64,000 bases of DNA. Source: Hermatobates lingyangjiaoensis (taxonomy: Eukaryota; Arthropoda; Insecta; Hemiptera; Hermatobatidae). Under the pieces are notes generated by a model. That model was not told the DNA's origin. It saw nothing but the letters and a program-made list of their open reading frames with translations, and ran no database searches. Positions 1 to 9,471 of this stretch are shown piece after piece; position 1 is the stretch's first letter, and every line of letters begins with the position of its first letter. Position numbers and translations under genes: made by a program. Location of the stretch: NCBI GenBank assembly GCA_026182355.1, contig JAPFBL010000068.1, positions 4,901,001 through 4,965,000 on the forward strand, in the 5' to 3' direction.

Positions 1-228
1 AACCATGAGAAGCTTAATCAAATGTTTAGCAATAGCCTCAAATCTGAGGGGTTCCGAGGAAAAGAAGAATGGAAGGCGAGTTTTGGTAAGGCATTGCTAA
101 GACATTTTCTTAAGAAAGAGTTCATTTAAATACCTAGAACCAGGCTCCCAGTGAGTGACGAGCGGGGCGGATGCGAGGCAGCAGGCACGCTCCGCATCCC
201 CGCAAGACTGAAACAGAGTGAGCCGTAC

Positions 229-371
229 CTGGTGGTGATTGTTGACGGCGGCGTCGTGGAGGGGGGTGTCTTCGTTGAGCCCGCGCACGTTGACGCCTGC
301 GCCCCAGGCGACCAGCGTGCTCGCCACTTCCAGCCAGCCGTGGTTGCAGGCTTCGTGTAAAGGACGCCAAC
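229..371 (-). CDS. ANKRD11/12-like gene, ankyrin-repeat exon 3 of those visible
   Basis: This is an internal exon of an ankyrin-repeat gene. Read on the minus strand it follows a TGCAG acceptor (AG at 373-372) and ends before a GT donor (228-227). It encodes about 47 residues: GWRPLHEACNHGWLEVA, then GLNEDTPLHDAAVNNHHQ. These are the second ankyrin repeat and the start of the third. The pairing of PLHEACN with a DTPLHDAA repeat is characteristic of ANKRD11/ANKRD12, nuclear cofactors known from vertebrates to bind p160 coactivators and histone deacetylases. The acceptor is phase 1 and completes the glycine codon opened by the exon at 34412-34561, giving DFAGWRPLHEAC. The donor is phase 0, after a CAG codon. 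Open reading beyond the donor is read-through into the intron. The rest of the gene should lie left of the window. The family call is strong; ANKRD11 and ANKRD12 cannot be told apart here. Confidence 0.9.
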
Positions 372-1265
372 CTGCACACATCACGTGTCTTAGCGAGTTA
401 TACTGGATAACGTGCAGTTCAAGCAACATCTCAAGCGTCTTACAAACTGATCACTCACCTATGTCATATAAAATTCTCATGCAAATATATTCGCATAAAC
501 AGAGGTAATGTTGTTTCCACTACAATGGAAACAAACCCTTTGCCACGTCCATGGAGGTCACTGTCCTTAAGATAACATAATAGACATACCCAACCACATA
601 TACATAACTATATTAGCACAACAATAATAACTAGATGAGAAGAGGTGATGGACTATGGACTCATCCTGTACAGTATGGGGAGTACGCTTAGTTTTCTGTT
701 ATAGTATACTACCTTGCCAGTCAAATGGCTTATTTATACAACTATATCATTCTTATAACAACAAGAATTACAAAACCGAATAAACAAAAATATATTTATT
801 TTTTTATTCCGTACACCATATCCTTATAGGTGCAACGAATAATAGTAATCTGTGGTGGGATAAAATGCAAGGGGAATACGACTTGAGAACTACCCATTGG
901 TACTAATCCATAGCCCATGAAATTACTTTTATAGTCTAATTTATTATTATTTTTCAGTAAACATCAGACATAAATCACTAAAATCATGCATGAACTTATT
1001 TATTTCTTGAAAACAATTTATTTAAATGTACGTTAGCAGTATATTTTAACATGTAAATTAAGTAAAACAATCCAAGTCTTGATTCTGAAATATACGTCAT
1101 CAATACATAACAAATAAATTGGTAATGAGGTTTTCATATTTTATCTGAGATGTTCTTTTTTTATTTTCTGAGGTAAGTAAAGTAAACTAATGATGAAAAA
1201 ATTCCATCTCAAGGTTTTGACAGATTTAAACACATTGAAATCTATTGAGTTCATTTTTAAATTTA
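372..1265. other. intronic AT-rich sequence, nothing recognised
   Basis: This is AT-rich non-coding sequence directly behind the acceptor of the ankyrin exon. No coding segment, inverted repeat or repeat family was recognised. Confidence 0.5.
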
Positions 1266-1267
1266 CT

Positions 1268-1790
1268 TTACTATAAGTATAGTGATCGTGAAAAATTCGA
1301 TCTCGAGATTTTGACGGAATTACATGTTTTGAGGTCCCAGAATCGTTTTATGAAGTTTTTTCGATGACACTGCGTGTTTGGGTGGGTGGGTGCGTGCGTG
1401 GGTGGGTGGGTGAGTGAATATTTATCCAAAGTTTGAACCACGCCACGGTCCAGAATCTCAGATGGATCAAGTTGATATTTTACACATAAATTGGGCTCAT
1501 AGTGTAGATGAGCCCTATTATTTGGGAACAATTATGCATGATGGGGAACTACATTATCTTTATCCTAAACTACTAATTCTAAACTCTTCAAATTTTTGCA
1601 TTAACTTTGAAGCTACAAATGCAATAAAATAAAAATATCCTCAGATTTTTAAGACAACGGAAAATATTTTTTTTTACAATAAAATGGAAAAATTTTATCT
1701 TTTAATTCAATCTGAAAGTTTGTGAGAGCTATCCAAGCCATACCGTTTGACGGATCAAAATGAAACTATACCTTGAAATAGACCTTTATG
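1268..1790 (+). repeat. dispersed repeat R3, copy 1
   Basis: The segment begins with a CTATAAGTATAGTGATCG-like head and runs through TTGACGGAATTACATGTTTT, a G/T-rich tract (1380-1410), and a block with AATTATGCATGATGGG. The same ordered blocks recur at 13588-14462, about 24000-24480, 39480-40203 (reverse) and 40300-41005 (reverse). No protein domain is visible. The short ORFs across it are chance. The class is unknown. The copy probably continues with AT-rich blocks to about 2300, which also recur near 39.3-39.7 kb. Confidence 0.7.
1380..1410 (+). other. G-rich tract, potential G-quadruplex
   Basis: Six GGG runs are arranged as two sets of three, each separated by single T loops, with TGCGTGCGT between the sets. 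Short-loop G3 runs of this kind are known to form very stable quadruplexes. On the gene's own strand the tract is C-rich, so a quadruplex would form on the non-template side for any plus-strand transcript. Other copies of the same repeat carry plain GT repeats at this position. Confidence 0.6.
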
Positions 1791-2579
1791 TGGAGAATAA
1801 GTTGACATAATTGTTTTATTACATTATTTAAAGGGCCGTTACAGTACATTTCCTGTTATCGGAAAATGTTTTTTGATGCTAAACGGCTCATTAAAACGAA
1901 TGAAAATTTCCAAAAAATTGAACGAAATTTTAACAATTAAAAAAAAAAAAATGAAATTTGAATTACGGCAAAGAGGAATAAAGTTGTAAAAACTGATTGT
2001 TTATCCTAGACTAACGGATCTACTATACTTGTCTAATCTATTGATATATATTTATTGATTCTTTACATGGACTTTGAAATTTTTTCAGTGAATCCACTCA
2101 AATAAAATTTATCTCTATAATGGGAAAATTTAAATTATCTATTGACTTATATATGAGATATAAGACGAATAATATTTTTACTTGTAAAAAAAACACTGCC
2201 ATGAACATAAATTTCTGTTGCTTTCCATGGTAGGATGGATTTCTCTCACAAAATGCCATACTTAATTTATATGTTATACCCTTGAACAAAACTTAATATC
2301 ATGGAATTTTTTTTTTTGTTTATGTATCATATTAACTTAGGATAATATTGAAGAGTGAGGAATGCACTCTGTCCTCAAGAAAGGGGAGTTATGTTTGTTA
2401 GCAAATATCCAGTATTTTCACTATTCTAGTCTATAGTTCATATCTACTATTTTAAAAATTTCAAGCTTCCAGCTATAAAAGTTTTAAATTAGACTGCATA
2501 CCCCTTGACTTTGATTTGAGTATATAAAACTGGCCAATACTAATATATTTTTCCTCAATATACATTCACAGCAACCTTA

Positions 2580-3148
2580 TACGAGGGCGGATTGATAAGT
2601 CAGTGACTTTTTGAATTTCCCGCGCAGTTACTCCAAATGCAACAGTGCTGCCGTCATCTGTAATCTATTAGTGGACAACTATCTAATTATGAGCCAGCTA
2701 CCACGTACAGTCGGCGTTTCATAGTCATCCAAAATAGACAACCTCGTGTATTTTTACGAAAATGGAAAAACGTCAATTTCGTGTGCTGATTAAGCATTAC
2801 TTTTTACGCAAATAATCCATCACTGAAACTAAGGAAAGACTTGATAAATACTCCGGGGACTCGGCACCATTAATTTTAATGGTTAAGGAGTGGTTGACAG
2901 AGTTCCGTTGTGGTCGTACCAGCACTAGTGATGCCGAACGTTCAGGTCGACCAAAAGAAGTGATTACGCTGGAAATCGTCAATAAAATCCATGAAATGAT
3001 ATTGGATGATCGGAGAATGAAAGTGCGAGAGTTGGCTCATGCTGTAGGCATCTTAACTGAACGGGTACATAATGTTTTACACGAATATTTGGACATGAAA
3101 AAACTCTTCACGAGATGGGTCCACCCATGTCGTGTAAGGAAGCCATAA
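2580..3148 (+). mobile_element. mariner-family relic, 5' half only
   Basis: The element starts at a TA dinucleotide followed by CGAGGGCGGATTGATAAGT, a typical mariner terminal repeat. It continues through an untranslated leader into a broken transposase reading frame. The sequence stops resembling mariner at about 3148. No right terminal repeat was found, so only the 5' part survives. Confidence 0.75.
2762..3148 (+). pseudogene. mariner transposase N-terminal fragment, with in-frame stop
   Basis: The frame opens with MEKRQFRVLIKHYFLRK, hits a TAA at 2813-2815, then continues in the same frame through EWLTEFRCGRTSTSD, AERSGRPKEV and LDDRRMKVRELAHAVGI to LDMKKL-TRW. This is the helix-turn-helix DNA-binding half of a mariner transposase. 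The GRP motif between the two helix-turn-helix units is intact. The D,D(34)D catalytic half is absent. The last ten or so residues differ from the usual RWVPRLLT, and the frame then ends, so the copy is truncated and dead. Confidence 0.88.
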
Positions 3149-3689
3149 AATACACAGTATAATAATTCTATAAAGTACCAAAAATGTAAAACATCATTCA
3201 AAATTGAAAACATTCTTTGAAGGATAATAGATATATTTATACTAAATCGTAAATTAAAAATTATCTTAAAACGACATTTTTTCTTAGATGTTTCTGATAT
3301 TTTACAGGGAAGATAGGAAGGAGTATTTTTAAGTCTTAAATAGCAAAATTTGTCTTAAATATGTAAGAGATCCACTGGCATCCCTTACATATTTAAGAGA
3401 TGTTCTTTTTGTTCCACTGGAACAAAAGCCCTGTTCTCCTGTAAGAGATTATTTCGTAACACGAAATCTACACTTTAAATTCTCAAAAATGTTATTACTG
3501 CTGTAGTTAAACAAATGATATTATATGCATCCGGGGTGTATATACAAAAATAAGCAAATATATTGATAAGTGGATCAATCACTACCTGTTCTACTTTCAG
3601 AAAAAAAATACTAATAAACAACTCCCAATTAGACATTTATAGTATACCTCAATGGAACATTATCTTTATACCTATACAACTCTGATATT

Positions 3690-4820
3690 AGCGTTTAAAT
3701 ATTTGCATACGTTCTAAATTTAATAAAATATTAAAATTTGGTGGTGTTCGAACCCGCGACCTTGGTATTGGAGACCCAGCCACCTACCCATTGGGCCAGA
3801 GGGACTTTTGTACAATAGGCTTCTAAACCTGATATAAATGACGTCAAAGATTCAATAATAGTTTTTCGACCTAAATTTTAATGATTTAATTATAATAAAT
3901 TCAGAAAGAGGAAATTTAATGAATAATCGATGAGAATATGAAATAATTATTTAATATATCAACAAATGATATTTATTATAGTTAACAAAAGTTGTAGAAA
4001 GTATCATATTAATATAAGTAAAATATTAACATCACATAATTATCTCCGTAATCCAAAAAACACTGACATAATACCTTATTTCCTTCTTTTGATATATCTA
4101 TTTCAATCAAAATAGTTGAGTAAGGCTCCCGGTGCGTAGGAAGGTACAGAAAAGTTCTTAATAAAACTAATTCTCTCTAAATTAAGGAGTTCAGGACTAA
4201 TTGCATTGGATGTAGCCTCGCAGGAATTGACATCTTCTTCTAGTTGTCAAGAGAGGAACGGATGCTAATATCTATAATGCTTGTATCAGTCTTACTTGAT
4301 GCCCAAATTTACTGAAGAATTCCATTTAACTCACAATGTGAGAGTTCAAGAAGAGGATGAGGAATACTGTAAATTTCTGAGAAATATTGGTGAAGACAGA
4401 ATTTAAAATAATGAAAATAAAGAGATTATTACTGCTCGAAGACATGTTTTACATCTTACATTATTTGTCCACATAATGTTGATTACTGTATTGAATATCA
4501 TTCAATACAATATTATCACTGTTTTTACTCTTCATTCGCCAACACACAAATATTGTTCACAGAAAATTCTATATAAGTTCCATTTAACAAGATACACAGT
4601 AAAATTAATCATAGGTTCATTGATTAATTTCCAGGAGAAATTAAACAATATCTGTCATATAACTCTAGTGTGTTTGTGTAGGAACAGAACCCACATATTA
4701 CGCTCAGGAATTTCTTGACTCACTAGAGTTGTCTGGATTGCCCCAACATAAGTTAGAACTCAAAAAAGAAGCTCCTGTCATGTGTATGTATAAAAAATAT
4801 GATGCACCGCGCTTATGTAA
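3690..4820 (-). repeat. SINE-headed composite repeat R2, copy 1
   Basis: About 1.1 kb matches 15715-16800 at high identity by eye, including a long AT-rich body (ATATCAACAAATGATATTTA and neighbours) and a shared end near CACCGCGCTTATG. A tRNA-like head lies at 3738-3806. No protein is encoded. The ORF at 4476-4718 is a chance frame inside the body. Confidence 0.7.
3738..3806 (-). repeat. tRNA-derived SINE head (pol III A and B boxes)
   Basis: On the minus strand the segment reads GTCCCTCTGGCCCAATGGGT (A-box region) and later GGTCGCGGGTTCGAACACC, a near-consensus B box with a T-arm. The cloverleaf is incomplete: the 5' acceptor strand does not pair convincingly with the sequence after the T-arm. 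The head is joined to a repeated non-tRNA body. It is therefore a tRNA-derived repeat head rather than a functional tRNA gene. Confidence 0.65.
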
Positions 4821-5690
4821 CGAACTGATGAAGTAAAAAAATGTGTTCTACCTAAATAAAACAATATATAACTGTCTGAAAGTTAAAGGAAATTGATATT
4901 GATAATTTATTATGCTTAAAGTTCTAATATCAATTAAAATGTTTAATACAAATACGATTTTGTGGTTGAATCAACTTAAACAAGAGGGAGTTTAGCTCAT
5001 TATGCTTCATTAATTAATAATAATGGAAACAGTATCTTTATCATAACAATTGTTAAACTTTATAATTTAATAAATGCATTCATTATATATATTTTTTAGT
5101 AAATACAATAAAAATATTTATATCATTAATTCACTTGTATTAGAATAATTAAATTTTAACAACTAATAGAATTTATGTGTTACCATAAATATGAATATTC
5201 TTATCTTTCTTTTTCCTTTACTAAAAACAAGTGTTCATTAAGGAAGTCGATAACGATGTTGTGAGGACACCAAAGTACCTTTTCGAGTTGATTGCAATAA
5301 TGTCGTATGCGTACGAGCAGCGGCTAAATATGTCCAAACTTTTTAGGCCAGTAGACAAATCCACATCCTTTCATGGGTCATATTCATGTTTTACCAAAAA
5401 AACTGCCCCTATAGCGTGCCCTAATGTTTTTATGCAATATTACATCATAGAGAAGTCACACTTTTTACTTAAATGTGATTTTAAACATTTCATTTCTCCT
5501 AAATTGAGAGTTCAAATTTGGGATTAGAATGAAACTGTAAAAAAAAAGTGAAAATGAAAAAAGTGAATGACAACAGCATTGAATAAAAAAAATTTTCAAA
5601 CTATTTCTATAACAGAAAAGATGAGTTTTAAAATCAAAAGTAAAAACTTTTGACTTATGATTGATTCTGAATAGTTTGTGGACACGATAC
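4820..5690. other. intronic AT-rich sequence, nothing recognised
   Basis: This is AT-rich sequence. The 98-codon frame starting near 5231 has no recognisable motif and sits in sequence of ordinary intronic composition. Confidence 0.45.
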
Positions 5691-5769
5691 TGATCACACA
5701 TCGTGATTGTGGATACAATCTAACGCAAGAATAGATAATAAGTATAACTTGCAGTACAACTGAAATTGT

Positions 5770-5970
5770 GACCACTAAAGGCTAGGAAGGTGTTCTATCA
5801 CCTCTATTATGGTGATTAGTTCCGATGACCATCCAGTAGGTCATACTCAAGGTTACCATACGCAATGATATGAAGATATCCTTGTTATTATAAGAGGAAT
5901 GTTTTATAGTACTGCTTAAGCATGCTCTTAGAAATGTGGGAATATGGGTAAAGGAGAAAGTACCTTAACG
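5770..5970 (+). pseudogene. non-LTR retrotransposon reverse transcriptase remnant, copy 1
   Basis: The segment matches copies at 25561 and 32590 block by block: TATTATGGTGATTAGTT, then the region of the catalytic box (degenerate here, around GGTTACCATACGCAATGATATGAAG), then ATCCTTGTTATTATAAGAGG. With frameshifts it resembles the palm region around the YADD box of a LINE reverse transcriptase. It is heavily decayed and carries stops. Confidence 0.55.
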
Positions 5971-6637
5971 TGAAGGTACTTTAACATTCCTCAAGGAAAA
6001 AGATTGTAGGTCCCAAAAAATCTTTTATTAAATATACTCAACTAAAACTCTTAGATGTATGTAAAAACGTTGAAGTCGCTTTACTTGAAACACTAAATTA
6101 GACAGCCATATAACAGATAATTAGCTAAGAGTACAAAAGCAAACTCCTGCTGTAAGAGATTTGGTACAACATGGCATCTTAACCCCAAATCTACACTTTG
6201 ATTTTATAAACAATGACATTATCATAAAGCTCCTCAGTTATTAGTCTTGTTTCATTACATAAGTGCGGTGGATCAATGTTTCTCATACATTTAAAATTTA
6301 GGAGAACATAAGATTCAGAAAATAAAAATAAAATCAGAAAATAAATAGCAGAACAACTAACATACCCTAAAAAACCCATTTGCCAACTTAACTTTTAAAA
6401 TAGATAAATCTACAATGGAAGAATTCAAAATTAAATGGAATATCTAATAGGACATTGTCCCACTGTTCCACTTTTCATGCTGAAGTTTACTTCATACGAA
6501 TAAAGCAGACTGCTGGAAGTGGCAGAAACCTTTGAACACATTCTATTTGAAATCGAGGCATTGGCACTCATAAGAAGTCAAAGATATTTGGCAAGTCATG
6601 CCTAAAACCAATAGAAGCGGAAACTTCTCTAAGGATA

Positions 6638-6899
6638 ATTGAGCCGTTTATTTTGAAAGTGGCCTAATTCCATTTTCCAAAAAAAATTAGCTAGCTATTT
6701 AAATAATTACATTTTTACGTTATCATTACCTTTTGCAGCAAATTGTACAAAATTTATTTAAAATTACTAAGAATTTTTATAACAAAATTAGTTGATAAAT
6801 AAAATGACAATATTTTTAAATTTTGTAAAACGCAAACCCTTAAATATCTCGATTTTAACATAAATGGAATTAGGCCACTTTCAAAATAAGCGGCTCAAT
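6638..6899. mobile_element. 262-bp MITE with TA target duplication
   Basis: The element has 36-bp terminal inverted repeats (6638-6673 and 6864-6899) that differ at one position. They begin ATTGAGCCG and end TAATTCCAT. A TA lies on each side (6636-6637 and 6900-6901). The interior is AT-rich with no coding potential. TA duplication plus short TIRs points to a Tc1/mariner-type non-autonomous element. Confidence 0.88.
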
Positions 6900-7059
6900 T
6901 ATGAATTTCATTAGATGACTTAAAATTACACAAACGACAAAGGGACGCACAATAAAACATACTTATCCACGGTGGTCACAAGTCGAGGAGACTCTGGTCA
7001 TCATTTTAATAGCAGTAACAACTTGTCAGATTGTTCTAGATCAATGATGTCAATGTTTT

Positions 7060-7350
7060 CTAGTGACACAACATAATGAACATTCTATATTCGGAGTCCT
7101 ACATTTTGATAACTCAACTGTATTTAGAGTAAGGATCTTTAACGAGTACCTGACATCTTATAGGCTTAACGTTCTCTCCGAAGGAAGAAGTGTTTTTTTT
7201 TCAACTTCTACACGAATAAATCGAGGGCCAGAGTGGATATCGAACTCGGGCTCTACCAGTCTGGAGGCGAGAAGAGACGTAAGCCAGGAGGCTATCCTGG
7301 CCTTTTCTATCCTATTTTCATTGTGGAGATTTCTTTGACCAGGTTTGAAG
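7060..7350 (-). repeat. tRNA-derived SINE family S2, copy 1
   Basis: On the minus strand the segment carries a tRNA-like B box (GAGTTCGATATCC region, about 7237-7251) preceded by CGCCTCCAGACTGGTAGAG. The other end carries a block with GGAGTCCTA and CAACTGTATTTAGAGTA. The same order occurs at 27240-27480, and the GGAGTCCTAAATTT block recurs alone near 45030. The 91-codon, 71-codon and 143-codon frames here run across the repeat and are not supported as genes. Confidence 0.6.
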
Positions 7351-7663
7351 TACTTCTTGCAGTATTTCTGCATACATTATACTTATACAGTGATGAGGCT
7401 CATGGTAGGGTGACAAGAGCAGTACTTGGTCGTATGCAAGAGCAGTGTCTTCAGGTCCATGAAGAGTACACCTGTTTTGAAAAAGTAAATTGGTGTTTTA
7501 ATTTCCAGGTCTTCATCCTGATGCCCGTGAAGTTGGACAGCAAAAGTTTAATTAGTTGGAATATGTCATCATGCAGTAGGAAACATGGTCCATTGGAAAG
7601 TATGCCTTTCGATACAGGAGATCGCTTTATACTTAAGTGGTGTATAAAGGATACAGCTGAGTA

Positions 7664-8640
7664 AACAAAGAAATACACCAGTTTACCGAAGTCAAATATC
7701 TCTTGTGGATTTATTCAAGTAATATAGAAAAAACACATTTCAATAAAGTAAGATAGTTTAATACTTCATAATCAGAGACTTGATGGCACCAATGCACTAC
7801 AAGTAAATAGAATACTTAAATATACATATATTACATACACATACATAAATTCACAAAATCATAGATAATGCCATCCTTTATTATAGTTTATACAATATAC
7901 AATAAACTATACGAAAGGGCAAGGGATTGAAATGCATTTATTAAAGTTACCAATATAACTTTTGAAAAATACATCTTCCTTTTAATCTAATCATTATTAG
8001 AAATTATCGACAATTAGAAATTAATACCTAAAGTATTAATATATATTTAAAACAATAAAATAAAATAATATATTTACTACAGTAAAATTTTATTTTACTA
8101 AAGTAAAATACTAAATTTACTTATTACTTTCCATTATTTTACAACTATGCGGTCGCCATGCTGAAAACTGGAAGCTGTCCAGTTGGTTTTCGTCTTTCAC
8201 GGTACTACTTCTTTTCCTGGCCACGACCGTCAAAAGAGTACACAATTGAAATGAGTTCTACTGTTTAAATTTCATTCGTGTTTCTGTCTGGTTTCAAAGT
8301 ATTTATATACACTTTGGAATTGATTATTTAACAAATTAAATGAAACGATTCCAAAAACTAAATAAACTAGATTTATAGAAAGAGCACTCATAGAAGAGAT
8401 CACATTCACTCACTACTACACTTCGACCAGGCCGTAATCAAGTAGGGAGTACAGTGACTCGCTCCTAAGGCAGGCGACGACTGAAGTAATACCATTCAAG
8501 GGACACTGAATCAGTGTAGCCAACTCACGGAGGGAGAGGAGACAAGGATAAAAAAATAAATAAATACAGATAAGTAATGGAAAATATTTTATAAAAGCAA
8601 AATTAATTAAAAACTAACTATATGGAAAGTAAATAAGGAA
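7664..8640. other. intronic sequence, nothing firm
   Basis: AT-rich sequence with a somewhat GC-richer stretch at about 8390-8550. No coding frame, splice-bounded exon or repeat boundary is recognisable. Confidence 0.4.
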
Positions 8641-9230
8641 CAAAAAGTTTTATTTAAATTACAAAAAAAATAATCATTAACAATTGAGATTGATGAGCCC
8701 AGGAGACAAATAATGCTTCTTCTGAAGCTCTCAAAGTGACAATAACATTAATCCGCCTAAGAATCTGAATACAAAAATGCCATTGAAACTGAGTCCGTGA
8801 GAACGACCTGTGATTATTCGTACATAAGAATAGCTTGTTGGAAGTAAAACACACATAAATGCCATCACACTAGGTGCAATCCAATCGATAAACGGAGTTA
8901 CCACAGGTTCAAGAGGTCTTGTGAGAAATAGAGTAGGTGAATTTCTTCAGTAAGGAAGTAAACGAAGGAACTGGATTGATGATAGACCAAGTAAGTCAAC
9001 CGACGTCTACATTGAATCATACAACTAACAATTAGCAGGTTCCGCAGTACGAAATTGAAGGTGCCTCCCTGAAGACAAAAGACTTTCTTCATCTTCCTGT
9101 ATTTCTTATTTATCTCTCTAGTTAATGACGACGGCGAAATATGGTAGTGAGTTCCTCTGTTCTTTTTTTTTTTGCTCTTTCTGTGAATCTAGTTTATATA
9201 TATTAGATATGATACAAGATGTGACATGAA
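8640..9230. repeat. diverged dispersed repeat R4, copy 1
   Basis: Short ordered matches link this segment to 50820-51640: GAAGCTCTCAAAGTGAC against GAAGCTCTTAAAGTAAC, CACTAGGTGCAATCCAATC against CACTGAGTGCAGTTCAATC, and a shared TTCTTTTT...TGTGAATC end. The copies are old. The class is unknown. No protein domain is identifiable in either copy. Confidence 0.4.
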
Positions 9231-9471
9231 CACCGCTTAAGGATTACATACAACAACGAAGCTTCAACTTTCCAACCAATAACAGTCCTAGTATACACTT
9301 TATTTTGTTTGAAACTTAATCGTGGACTTTTAATAACAGATAGATGTCAATTTTTGTTGCTCTTTTGATGTGGCTTATATGAACACCTAAGGAATTTCGT
9401 AATAAGAGGAACACCACTGAAACAGTACGTCATTTCATAAGTATTGAACGAAATGGAAATGACATTTGAAA

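Noticed and set aside
97..228. Reading of the ankyrin ORF beyond the HHQ codon
   Set aside because: A clean GT donor at 228-227 ends the exon in the expected place, and the downstream residues do not continue the ankyrin pattern.
3738..3806. Possible functional tRNA gene (clear B box)
   Set aside because: The acceptor stem does not close and the segment is joined to a repeated body; it is a SINE head. The same applies to 15767-15833 and 62581-62655.
7233..7664. 143-codon plus-strand frame
   Set aside because: Its first part is the S2 SINE repeat in another frame, and the rest has no recognised domain.
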